A stretch of DNA of 64,000 nt from Parus major. Taxonomy: Eukaryota > Chordata > Aves > Passeriformes > Paridae. A model generated the notes under the pieces. The model was not told where the DNA came from. It ran no database searches and was given only the letters and a program-made list of their open reading frames with translations. The stretch covers positions 40,196,434 through 40,260,433 of the forward strand of contig NC_031773.1 in the NCBI RefSeq assembly GCF_001522545.3, given 5' to 3'. Made by a program: the position numbers and the translations under genes. Below, piece after piece: positions 47,009-58,700 of the stretch. Position 1 is the stretch's first letter, and the number at the start of each line of letters is the position of its first letter.

Positions 47009-50000
47009 TTAGTCAATTATTCTATTCATTGATGCAAATCAGCTAACTCTAGGATTGCATTGACATAAATGAGGGCAAGTAGATTCAATCATTCAGAGAA
47101 TGACCTTTCTTTAAATGAAAATTTATTTTTGATTTATTTTTTTAGTTCAAACCTTAATCTAGAGAAAAGAAATATTAATATAGGAAAACTGAAATGGATT
47201 AAAAAAGAAAATCTTATGCCGTTTAGTCTACTTTGAAAATTATCTTATAATTACATAATACATATTAAGTACAGGTAATACATTAAATAAATTAAATAAA
47301 TTACATCTATTACTTGGATATATAATATATTTTATATATTTATATATAGAAATCCTCAGGTACATATATATTCACCTATTTTATACTTTTAATACATGCA
47401 AATGTAAGGTATTTTATTGGAAAAATAATTGATCAACAAAGAAAAGCTATTTTTGCTCCTCAAATTAAGCAGCACCCTGCATTTTTTTTGAAAAGGAGAA
47501 AAATCAAATACTGTAAAATCTATGCTTTTTAAATAAAACAGGTCACCAATGTGCATTTTATGATGGAAAACTAGCTTGGTGGAAGTGTTTTAAACACTTA
47601 GGAATGTACCATTTTTACCAATTGTAAATAAATGAAATATGTCCTTAACATTTAACCCCCTTAGAGAAGCAATTCTTCTTGAATCCAGACAAGAATGCTA
47701 AAATTTTAATCCTCATTCCTTCTTAAAGGAATTCTGGAGGGGAGGTGTGGCAGACTTTTTAAAACTATATGAAGTTAAAATTCAGTTCATTAAAATACAA
47801 CAGTAGGGCATTTGCTGAGCATCAGAAGCATTTTTACATACAAATGAGCAAAAGTAAAACTTACACTGTGGAGCTCATCATTAAGAATTCTAATCATCTT
47901 AAATTCTTCACTCCATGGGTGCTGATCTGATGGGTCCATAATTCAGCACATAAGAATAGGACTACATTAGAATTTAAAAAGAACAGTCTTCATGGTCACA
48001 GAGGGCCAGTTTTAGGCCTTCATGAATAATACATGGATAGGGAAGGAAAGAGATTTCACTCAGCGTTCTAACCTGAACAATTATAGAAGAGTTTTGGAAT
48101 AAAATTAGTTTCTTTGATTCTATTCAGCTTTAAAGCTTTCACAATCAGCACATTCTAAATTTACTACCAATGTATGAATAAGCTATAAGTACTGGATAAC
48201 TTATTTTCACCAAATGACATCCCATAAAATGTTGTATTACTTCAATTTAATTAAACGAACTAAAGATTTCTGCTTATAATTATTATTATTATTATAGCCA
48301 CAAAATTAAACTGGTTATGCAAATTATTAGTTGTGCAAAACATTATTTTTTGTCCCTGGAAACTGATTCTCTAGTATCTTGTTACTTCTCCTTGCCCCTT
48401 GAATTTCAATGAAACTTAAATAGTCCATACTTGACCAGATTGAGAATATTTGGATTCTTAGAAGCATTATTCCCCCAGTTCTCTCTATAAATGTACAGCT
48501 CTGAATTACATAAAATCCTATTGAGAATTTAGAAAAAGCAATGCTGGCTTCATCTAGAAAGGGAGAACAAGGATAGTGAGAGCACAAAAAACCCACAGAG
48601 ACAGCAGTGTGTGAGCAACTCATAAAATGTGATCCTAGCCTTTCAGGAAAGTCATTTCAGTGGAAACTTCTGAAACCACTCTGATACTGTGTCTGTTCAT
48701 CATCTTTCACCTTTTAAAGGGATTCATGAGATTATTATGAGGAAGATTACCAATTTATTCATTAATCCAAGTATTCCCATTAGGTTGGAACCTGATGAGA
48801 AAAAGTTTAAAACAGCAGTATTATTCATGTTTTATCCCTTCTCCTAAAGCTGTTTTAGCTTCCAAAATATATACAAAATTTAATAATCTATTTTTTACAG
48901 AGCAAAAACTTTTAAATTATGGATTGAATAAGGGAAGAAAAAAATAAAAAAGTAAAAATGATGAAATACAGATATGTCAGTATCAGCTTAAATGCATAAT
49001 AATTTATTCTCTCCAGAGAAAGAAACCTATTTCCAAAGCTAATATGTGACACATCTCTAGAACTTTCTATCCAATAACAAACACCTCTTGAAAATACCTC
49101 AGAAAAATCATGTTGGTACTGAAGCTTTTTTTTTTACCCTTTCTCTATCCTATCATAATGCCTGCTTCCATTCTTCCCTTTTCATTGGAAAAGGTGCTTG
49201 CATTTCCATTTACTCTTTGATTTTGTGATACTTTTCAGCTCTGTGCACCCCTCTGTAAAAATCTCCTGTCACCAGTGAGAAATATGTCTGAGAGACTCAA
49301 CATTCTTTGAAGAAATAAGGAAGATTTTTCAATTTTTTTTTTACTTAATGGATCACTATAATATTTTTTGTTAGTTGCCTTCAGACCAAAGTGACATTAT
49401 ATATATCATATGGTAAATGCATTATTCTATAATAAAATCCAACGTGACAAGGAAAACATAATAAAAGTGATACTGAATATAATCTTTGTCTTAACATTGT
49501 CTATACTTTTGATTTTAATTAAAATTGCCTCAATATTTTTTCCTTTTATTTGTAATATTTGTTCCATTCACCCTTTGGGCTGCTGCAATTTCTTTATGCC
49601 ATTATACTACACTCTTCATCTGCATTTCTCTAATCTCATCACTGCCTGAATTTTATTTCTTTTTGATATGAAACATTTTAGGAACAAGCAAATGAGTTCA
49701 GAAAAGAAGAATAGAATAGTTCATTGTTCACATAAAGTAAGGTTGCTGGTAGCATCTTAATATCCCTCTGGAACAAAACTGATAAAATAGAGAATGCAGT
49801 TTAGAAACACTTTCTAATTAAAAGTAATAGAAAAATGGTTAGTTATGGAAATCATAATGTGATTAAAAGTTCAGAATTTACAAGTACATTGTTTCTTGTT
49901 CTAAAGAAAATTAATCTGTGGTAACTAAAGTTGTGAATATAAAGTGTACTAAATACCTCCTTGATTATCTCATTCAAAAGACAGGTGGTGTTAATCTGCT

Positions 50001-51029
50001 TTAACTGCATCTCTTTGAGAGAAGGGAAGAGACTTCCATAGAAGAATTTAATGCTCTTTAAATGCACATCATTAATTAGCAGAACTATCCTGACTGTAGA
50101 ATAGACTTGCCCTAAAAGACGGAATGATCAAGAATGTTGAAAGTTGCACTGGGATTAATTTGAATAGAAGATTTCAGGGAATCTGCTGCTGAGAGGTACT
50201 TTACCAGCTCATGTTATTTTACTGACTGCTTAGGAAAGGACAGTCTCAGCACTATTAAGACAACTTTTCAGCAATGAAAAACACTTGCTTTGAGTGAAGA
50301 TAATTCATACAAGAGCAATTGTTCAGAGGAATGTGCATCAAGACATTATGGATTCTGGATAAAGTGAAAGGTATACCAACTGAGAGTTAAATTCTTTTTA
50401 GCATTTTTATTTTAATATTTTTACTGTTGACTTTTAAAGGGCAAAAAATAACTATGGTTTACTGGGGGCAAGAACAGTTCAAAGAAACAACTATGTCATC
50501 AGAGGTATGCGAGACAAGCATCTGAAAAAAGAGAAGTAAATCCTGGAAAAAAATTCTAAATGGTAATTTGTAAATGTAATTGAAACAATTAAACATGCGT
50601 ATGCCCAAGAGACAATAAGGAACACTGCCCTGAATAATTCCAGTAGTAAATAATCAATAACGACACTTCAAAAGAAAGGTTGAAATACCAAAGAAGGCTC
50701 TTTTTTATTCCCATTTGCTTTCCAATAGCTTCTTATGGACAGCACAGAAAGATTTCTGTATATTCAATACTTTCATGATTTATTTTCAAATTTTATACTG
50801 TTTTGTTAAGGAATCTATAAACCTGAAAGGATGTTGCTGAAACTTCCAGTGTACTACTTAAGATATACTTAAAAATGTGTTTGCCCTTGCTATTTGGGAT
50901 GCATGCACAAAACAGGGCTCTTACATTTCCTACATCCCTTCCCACAAGTTCTGGGTCAATTGGGGAGGGGCAGGTGGAGAAGGAACTTTCTTCATATAAA
51001 TGTATTTCCATATTTCTGATCAGTTATGG
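47009..51029. other. Non-coding sequence with AT microsatellites
   Basis: AT-rich sequence with a TAAA/TATA-rich tract at about 47277-47350 and an (ATT)n microsatellite at about 48278-48295. Frames 48327-48623, 49410-49649, 49852-50067 and 50793-51011 have no recognisable content. No mobile element recognised. Confidence 0.55.
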
Positions 51030-51330
51030 CATTTTCTGCACTCCTGCTGCTAGTTCAGTGTACCTCCTCAGCACTGCCTTTCTCCCATTTCCCTCCCCTG
51101 CGTGCTGCCATCCCAGCCTGCTCCAACACGACTGGAGCAGGGATGGGAATGCCATGTCCAGGGCCCACTTGCTCCTTGGACTGCCCTGGCTGGCAGCACT
51201 CCTGCCTTACTCCTGCCTCTTGTTTGGGCACAATATAGAAGTTAGCCATGGAGGCAGCCATGGGGATGGCCAGTGAGGGTAAGGGAGGCTGCTCCATCTC
51301 AAAAGAACAGGAGACCATCCTGGTGTTACA
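51030..51330. other. GC-rich unclassified island with short open frames
   Basis: About 300 bases of higher GC content with frames open on both strands (50875-51276 and 51026-51238 plus; 51055-51318 minus). A further plus frame starts at 51248 in a strong initiation context (GCCATGG) and runs 73 codons to 51469, extending beyond the island. None of these frames has a domain that I recognise, and overlapping open frames on both strands are expected where GC is high. It may be a fragment of an unrecognised repeat, a retrocopy or a small lineage-specific transcript. Confidence 0.3.
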
Positions 51331-51822
51331 GAATCTCTTCTACCTGCTGCAGCCTCCTCCATGGGCAGAGGATCCAGAGGAAAAGGATGCTAGTAAGAAT
51401 ACAGAAATCCAGTCCTCAGCCATAATCAAGCAAAATCCAAATTTTGACTTACCCTTCAAAACATTTTAAAGTACTGCAGTTGTTCTTCATATTGTAATAC
51501 TGTTTAATTTATTTTAAAACAAACAAAACTGTAAAACTGGCATATATGGATGCTAAATATGAGCAAAAGCAGGGAGCACAGTGCCTGTGGAAAAGCAGGC
51601 CACATAACTTTCTCAGTCTTGCCTGAGAAAGTGGCCTGGGAAATCATAAGGAGGAATTAAAACAATCCTCAGAGACAGAAAACAGCCTTGCAGGTGCTGT
51701 TAGTTTCTTGTTTTCTTGCAAGAGAAGGTGGAGGGGTGGTGTACCCCACTGACCAATGATGGTGATGTGTTAGTTTGCTAACCAATAAGAGTTTTACTTT
51801 TCTGTACTTTCACATATCGGTC

Positions 51823-51830
51823 TATAAAAG
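51823..51830 (+). promoter_or_regulatory. LTR TATA box (TATAAAAG)
   Basis: A canonical TATA box sits about 40 bases after a CCAAT motif and about 13 bases before AATAAA, the expected spacing in a compact retroviral LTR. The core promoter appears intact and points toward higher coordinates. Confidence 0.65.
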
Positions 51831-51842
51831 AAGATCTGAGGT

Positions 51843-51848
51843 AATAAA
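51843..51848 (+). promoter_or_regulatory. LTR polyadenylation signal AATAAA
   Basis: AATAAA lies just after the TATA box, so the R region is short, and a GT-rich U5 stretch (GCCTGTGTCGTT) follows about 45 bases on, as needed for cleavage and polyadenylation. Confidence 0.65.
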
Positions 51849-51918
51849 CCTTAGGCTCTCCTGTTCAACGCACAAGAGAGCCTGTGTCGTTCTTTTTGCC
51901 ATTCCCAGTAGAGTGACA

Positions 51919-52504
51919 GGCATAAAATTAATCCATGGATGTTAACAGTTAACAATTTTGACTCATTATTTTCCATAAATTTTCATAGCATGGATAAAAT
52001 TTAAATCTGTGTAATAACCATATTAGTATCCACAACTGTTGAGTAAGTCCTATTAAACCATATGAGAATTATTTATGAGTTTTCAGAGAGATTCCATACA
52101 AAAGGGACTGAGATACTAATTTAAATAAATATAAATGAGGTTTTTTTCATTATTAGTCTATGAATCTTGAAAACAATACTATTATGTTAAGAGTAAAAAC
52201 TGCAAAATTATAAAGCTGTGAGACAATTCATGGTCACTGAATTAAAAATTAATCTTGTTCTTACCAGGTAACAGCCATCGAAGTATTCCATCTTCCAACC
52301 AAATTATCATTTAAAATGTAAACAAAATGAAAGCAAAGAATATTTTTGCAGTTAATAATAAAGATGTATAACTTTCTTATTGATTTATGCCTCTGTCCAA
52401 AATTATGCAGAATAGATACAGGGGAATTTTACTTATTGAATCACTGTGAACAAAAGATGAAACTGTCTTGGTTCTGTCCAGACAGAAGACTTGTTTCTGT
52501 TCAT
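51919..52504. other. Non-coding sequence, no gene seen
   Basis: AT-rich sequence between two LTR remnants, with no recognised feature. Confidence 0.6.
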
Positions 52505-52745
52505 TTTTGCAGTATTCAGGAGGATAGCAGTAGCCAGGACCCAGGGATTATTCCATACCACCTCATGTCATTTGCCAGGGATGGGAGGGGAGCAAGGAGG
52601 GGAGGGATCTCTTGCAGGGAGAAGGGGTTCCTTCTGTTTGGGGTAGCATGGCTGAGGTCAGGTTGGGTCAGGCTCTGTGGTGAGCATTTTGCATTTGAAA
52701 CTAAAATAGCTGGTGTATCAAGGACCACTTCCTGCATTCCTATGA
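52505..52745 (+). mobile_element. Decayed ERVL-like LTR fragment, 5' and central part
   Basis: Recognised by block order: AGCCAGGACCCAGGGATTA then TTCCATACCACCTCATGTCA near 52530-52570 equals the GGGATATTCCATACCATATG block of the ERVL LTR family seen at 12150. It is followed by a GGGGTAGCATGGCTGAGGTC block near 52639 and GGTGAGCATTTTGCATT near 52679. Orientation is +. The 3' half is absent. The 140-codon plus frame at 52346-52768 and minus frame 52516-52737 cross this remnant and are not genes. The boundaries are approximate. Confidence 0.65.
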
Positions 52746-55700
52746 CTCCAACTCATTTGAATTTTTAATTCACAAGAACATGACTGTCTTTCACCCTAAT
52801 TATATTCTCATTCCAATGCAGAAATTGGACAAGAGGAATACATAAAAGATATAAAAGTGAAGTCCTCCACCTAAGTAAATAGTTAAACACCTGATTATGT
52901 AAGGAAGCCAAATTAACATCAGTAGAGCTACCCAGCTGCTTTAAGTTAAATGTCTGTTTACCAACTTTGCTGGACTATGACCTTAAGAAAGTAATTTTCA
53001 TGCCCAAATCTTTTTTTTCACACACAGGCAAATGATAAATCTTGTGAGTTACACGATAAATCTTGTCACTCAAAATGCTCTTCTTGTGATTTTATGAGCA
53101 GCAAGAACAAGGTGGTGTCATCCATCACAGAGATAGTGTCCCTAACAAAGTTATTTTTTTAATGCTTTGAGACTTGCTGTTGTAAGGAATGTAAGGAGTG
53201 TCACAGGCCTAACAGCCTCTCAGAAGAATTCATGATAAGACACAATAAGTTTCCTACTGAAGTAGATACCATCAGACTATCCAACACAGCTCCAGTGAAG
53301 CTATGAAGCCATGTAGTTTTATCCCAAATAAGAAATGGATCACAAAGCTCTTCCACATCCAAAACATAATTTTGGATTAAAATTCTGTCAATGTCTACTA
53401 GCATATGTAATTTCAGGTACAAATTAATATTATTTTTTTGATGCCAACAAAGGACTTTTGTATTCAGGACAGTTTACTATATGCCTAATATCTAATCTGT
53501 ATTGCAGAATAAAACTGAACTACTGTTCAAAGTAGCAATGTAAGTAAGAACCTGTTCTAATGCACAACAGTTTGCATGTTAAGTAAAAAATCTGATACAT
53601 GAAAATCATTAGGAATGTCATTTAAACAGGCATTGGCTTTCTATCTATTCCCACTAACTAGTGACATTAATTATTCTGGAAAGCCAACACAAAGTAAATT
53701 ATTGCAATATCTATTTAAGTTTTAGGGAAATATTCGTACTGTTGATCAATTGAAAATGCAATATTGCTTTAATAGGAAGAATAGCAAGTTATTGACTAAT
53801 ATCCCTAGGCATGCCCAAAGAAAACTGGGAAGGAAATATTAACTTTTTAGGTCAAATTATAAAGTCTGAGAAATCTCTTCTTTTCTCTTCTTTTTGTTTC
53901 ATTTTAATTCTTTTTTCCATGTAATTTAATTCAATCTTTCAGGATGATGTCCAGTTCTGCAAACTTGATTTAAATCCTGTTGCAGTTCATGGAATCACAT
54001 GGTGGCTTTGACTGACTACAGAGCAAGAGAAGTAAAAAGATAAGAAATATATTTCATGGTTTCTTATCTGTGTTTGAAATCACAATTATTCACATTTTTT
54101 TTCCTCACTAAAGCACTCAGCAATGGAAAACAGAAAATTTATCCTGGCAACCAAACCAGGGACATGACAGACAATGGATTTTCAAGATCCCACACTCGAA
54201 TACTCTTTTTTTCCCCTCTTCATTCCCATTAAACCTTTACCATATATCAACACTATCATCAAAATTATATATTTGGATGACATTATGCTTGTAATATAGA
54301 AGGCTATAGAATATAGAACAAATGCTAAAAAACCTCCAACCAATAAAAACTCCAAAAAGCCTCATAGTTGTAGTGACTTATGACAAAGATTAGGAATTGA
54401 AACCAAGTGCTTTACAAGATTGCATTATCTGTATTCCACTTGAACAAGCAAAAGCCATAAAATGGCTCACAATAAATTTCTGTTACAAAAGACCAAGGTA
54501 AATCAACAACCCTGCAAAGTATCTCACAGCTGCACAATAGAACTCCTAGTTACCAAAAGCAAATGGAAAACAGAAGACCAATAAATATCATGAACAAGCC
54601 AGCATCTAGTGCCCAGATAGTGATACTCAGCCCCCTAGGGATTTTAGCACAGACATTAATTATGTCTTCAGCAGAGCACTGCTGCCATTTACTAAAGCAG
54701 ACCTCATTTCACGCCAATAACTAGAATCTCACTTAAAGAATGGTAAGTGATGAGCTAAATTCTGTTCTGAATTCCCTGGGTCCCCACTGTCAAACACTGT
54801 GCCAGCAAGTATCAGACATGAAGGTCTGATGCTATGCAAGCATGGAAAATTATGGCTAATATGAACTTAGTAGGCTATAATTCCATTAATGATATATATA
54901 GTGACTTAAAATTCTAGAATTCTGATTATATTACTAGATCTTGCAACAGAACAGAAAGAAATCTTTAAATAGAAGTGGGAAAAAAGGAGAATATGAAAAA
55001 AATTATACAAGAAACAGCAGTGATTTGATTTTCCAAAAAGAAGAGTCCTGGCTTCAGCAGAATCAGTATAAAGATTGTAAAAAGGTTACAATCTGGTTTT
55101 GGTTTGATATTGGACTGCACTCAGTCACATCCTAATAATTCACAGAAGTCATAATTATTCTTTACAGGAATGGAGTCACAATGTTTGCTGTATTGCAGCC
55201 CTGAAAATTGAGATTATCACTCATGTGAGTAAATGTTGGATACAAAAGGCTTAAAAGAAATTGATTAAGTCCCCTCTGGCTCTGTTGAATGTCTCTATAG
55301 CCAGACTATGTCATTTACTGCTGCTTCTCAAAATACCATGTGCATGGGAAAGAAAGCAAAGAAAAAGGGCATCAGGACACACGGAAAAAATATTTTTATG
55401 AGATAAGGTACCCTGATGCATGATGTTAGGTACAGATAGAGAACTGACAAGAGTGTAGCCTCAGTCATGGGAACTGAAACTTAAATTTTAAAATAAAATT
55501 GAAGGGAGAGTACAATATCTGCAGTCTGCATGTATTACTGTAGCCTTTTCAATATTCTGCATTTTGTTGCCTGTTTTTTTCTCTATTTGCTTATAGATTA
55601 ATAAAGCTGTAATCATGAAAAATTGTTACTAGAAAATGAAATTTCAAAAAGCTAACAAAATCAAAGGTAATTCTGTTTACTATTATATTTCAAGGACTAT

Positions 55701-58700
55701 ATAACAGTTTTGACAGTTATCGCAGGAAATGTGAAATGTCATAAACCTGTTATCATAACAAAGATTTTCACAGCAATTGAAAATAGTATCAGCTCATGAC
55801 TATATTTCAAAACAAATTATTCTAGCGCCTTTCATCATGACTGAGAGTCATGAAAGGATGTAAACCTGGGCTGCAAGATTTGTTTTGGATCCTGTTTCAC
55901 CTGTGGCTAACACATAGCCTCTAACCTCCAGCTAAAAAGGTTGACAGTGTTGGATTTTAATGAGGGAGTGGAGAAGGGAAAAAGAGTGGAAAGCAGTGAG
56001 AGAGAAGGAAATGGTTGTTTTGAACATTTAAATGCTTTTCTTCTCTGCTGTTAGAGGAACCATGACAAAATAGCTCAGAACATAGCTGCTCTTTTTGTTT
56101 CTTACAGAAGTACAAAAAGGCTGTAGCTATTTTTGAAGATCTGTACATGACAACTGCAACAGGATTAAGACAGGATTGCTGAAAACCCCTTGGTAATTAT
56201 AAAGACAAATTTGAAGAGAAAAATTTTTGTTACTTTTCCAGACTCAGTGAAATTCCCATTGTTTCAGGAGATAGGGAAGAGTCAGATACCTTCATTAGAT
56301 AAATCAAGGAAAGACTCAAATGCCAATGAAATGCAAACTTACTAATTAAATAAACTGCAACAGTACTGCAAAGAGTATATTAAAATATTGGCTCGCAATT
56401 GACTGCTGCTTTTTTTTATAACATCTAAATACCACACAGTTTCACAGACATTGTTCTGCCTTTGAAAGAAATTAGTTTTGGGAGAAAGAAACATCTAAAA
56501 GAAACTGATCAGGGAAACGGGAGCACAGGTTCTCATTTTCATCTTGACCAAAACAATGACATTTTAATCCAAATGTAATATCCACGGCTCCTCCGTACTT
56601 ATGCTATTTATACCTTAGTGCTAGAAATAAAAGCTAGTGTTCAGCCATGTTTGAGAAAAACAATAAAATTTTTGGGTGGACCAGTCCTGAGAAGCAGTCT
56701 TTCTCATAATTTCCAAAAAATTACCCTGAATGTAAACTATTTTTCACTTTTTAACAAGCTTACATTGTTATGCTTTAACCCCTTTTTTTTTTTTCCAAAG
56801 CTCTGCTAGACACTGGGAGGTGTGCTAACTCCTGTGTTCTATTCTGATTTATGCAATTCCAGTACAAGTTCCAGATTGCAACATATCAAAATCTTTATGA
56901 ATAGTACCAGCATATTTCACTCCTTATCTCTACCAATCATCAGCTATAATCATTGTTCATCTATACAGCATGACATTGACACATGACATCTGTACACAGC
57001 AAGAGCTTTGGTTTTATTGTCATTTAGAAACTTCATTCATTTTCAACCCACACTTTATTAGTTTTAGTTCCTTTAGAAATTCATCCGGTAATGTTATGTT
57101 TACACATGCATGCAGTCTACCATTAAGCTATATTATACTTTTCCATGTTACAAGAAAAACATATTCATAAACTGATCATAATTTTAGATTCACAGTAATT
57201 ACATCTATTACAGGTCAATGTGACTAATGAGATGTTTATCTAACAGTTCATATCTTTGATTTCTACTTCTGTAGATATATCTGAGTTATCCTGGGGACTA
57301 ATGATAGCATATTTATGATGGTATAAGGACTAGTGTGGGCTGAAAATTTAACCTGGGCACTAAAACATTTTGTTTGTATCTAGTTCTGTTCAGAGCTGGC
57401 TACAGAAATTAACTGCCTGGTTTCTACTTTAAAATAAAACTCATGGCTAATTATAATGCAATCTACACTTGAATTACAGGGTGAAAAAATGTTTCGGCCA
57501 AACAAATGTCTTTGAGAGAAGTTACAATTTTTACCTGTTTGTTCCTGTGAAAAAAATCAGCACAAATGCTGTGCTTTAACACAGGCTTCACATACAACTT
57601 GTGTTGTGGCCTTTTTACAAACAGCCATCATAATCGTATTTAACAGAATTTAGCAGAGATATCCCAAGTGATACAATGCTTCAGATAAAAAAAAAAAAAA
57701 GCAGGAAAAAAACAAACAAAAATGTACCTTGGGTATATAAATATATAAATGCCAGTGATTTCACCATCAAGCAGTGAATATTTTAATATTGACATATTTT
57801 ATTCAAAGGATAAGACTCTACATAAAGAATCAGAATATAAATTGCTTAAGCAAAATTTTCCATTCAAAACTCATTTACTGTGTAACTCTTCTGCTAGATC
57901 CCTGCATCAGTGTAACAGGATTTTTGTATGCTCTTTTAGGATAACAGCAAGAACTAGACAATAAGTTGCCCTTATGATCAAATCTTCACAGTCAGTACAC
58001 ATCTGAGGTCTTTGCTGGTTTATTTAAGAACTCTACTGATGTGACAAATGACTGGACTCCATCAGTTTCATTTGTGCATTTGCCCTTCTCCAGTAAATTT
58101 GCCTCACTTAACATAGCAAAAAGACCAGCTTGATATACTGTAATTTACACTTAAGTATTCAACACGACATAACCATCTGGTGTTTACCTCTCTTCCGTTT
58201 CTCCTCTTCCTTTTCCCCTCTTCAATACCTAATATCTGCTGTACAGAGTTCAAATTTGAACTCTCTTAACGTAAGAAAATAGATGACTCTACTTGAGTCC
58301 TTAGATTTGAATTCATCTCTTCAGGGAAAATTCTTCCTATTTCATTGTATTCCAGGAAAGAGCAAGAGGTGGCATAAACATGGTCAAGACTCTCATAGTC
58401 AGGGTGATTTCATTCCAGTGGAAAATTTCCAAATCTGAGAAAAGCTTTTCACAGTCTGTTCAATTAATGGCTGGTTTTGCATGTTTAAAATAGGGGAAAA
58501 AAAGTAGAAAATATTAAATTATTTCAGAGAGAATTAGATGTTTTTGTGTTGCATACATTATATCTAGTAATGACTTTGAATGCAAAAATTTGATTTGCAA
58601 AGTAGAAGAAATGAAGGTATTTTACATAAAACTCTCTATAAAGAGTTTTTATTCCCACTGGAATGTAATGGCTAAGGGAAGAAAAGGATTTAGTTTACAT

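Larger units (their letters stand above)
51586..51918 (+). mobile_element. Solo LTR, ERVK-like endogenous retrovirus
   Basis: The element begins TGTGGAAAAGCAGGCC. It has CCAAT motifs (GACCAATGAT at 51751 and ACCAATAAG at 51781), a TATA box (TATAAAAG, 51823-51830), a polyadenylation signal AATAAA (51843-51848) close behind it and a GAGAGCCTGTGTCGTTC U5-type stretch, ending GAGTGACA at 51918. This compact U3-R-U5 order is typical of alpha- and betaretrovirus-like LTRs in birds. The exact right end is uncertain: AGTGCC just before the start resembles AGTGAC at 51912-51917, so the LTR could end at 51911 with an imperfect 6-bp duplication. No proviral genes adjoin. Confidence 0.82.

Noticed and set aside
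52346..52768. 140-codon plus-strand frame
   Set aside because: Its second half runs through a decayed ERVL-like LTR and its first half is AT-rich sequence without a known domain.
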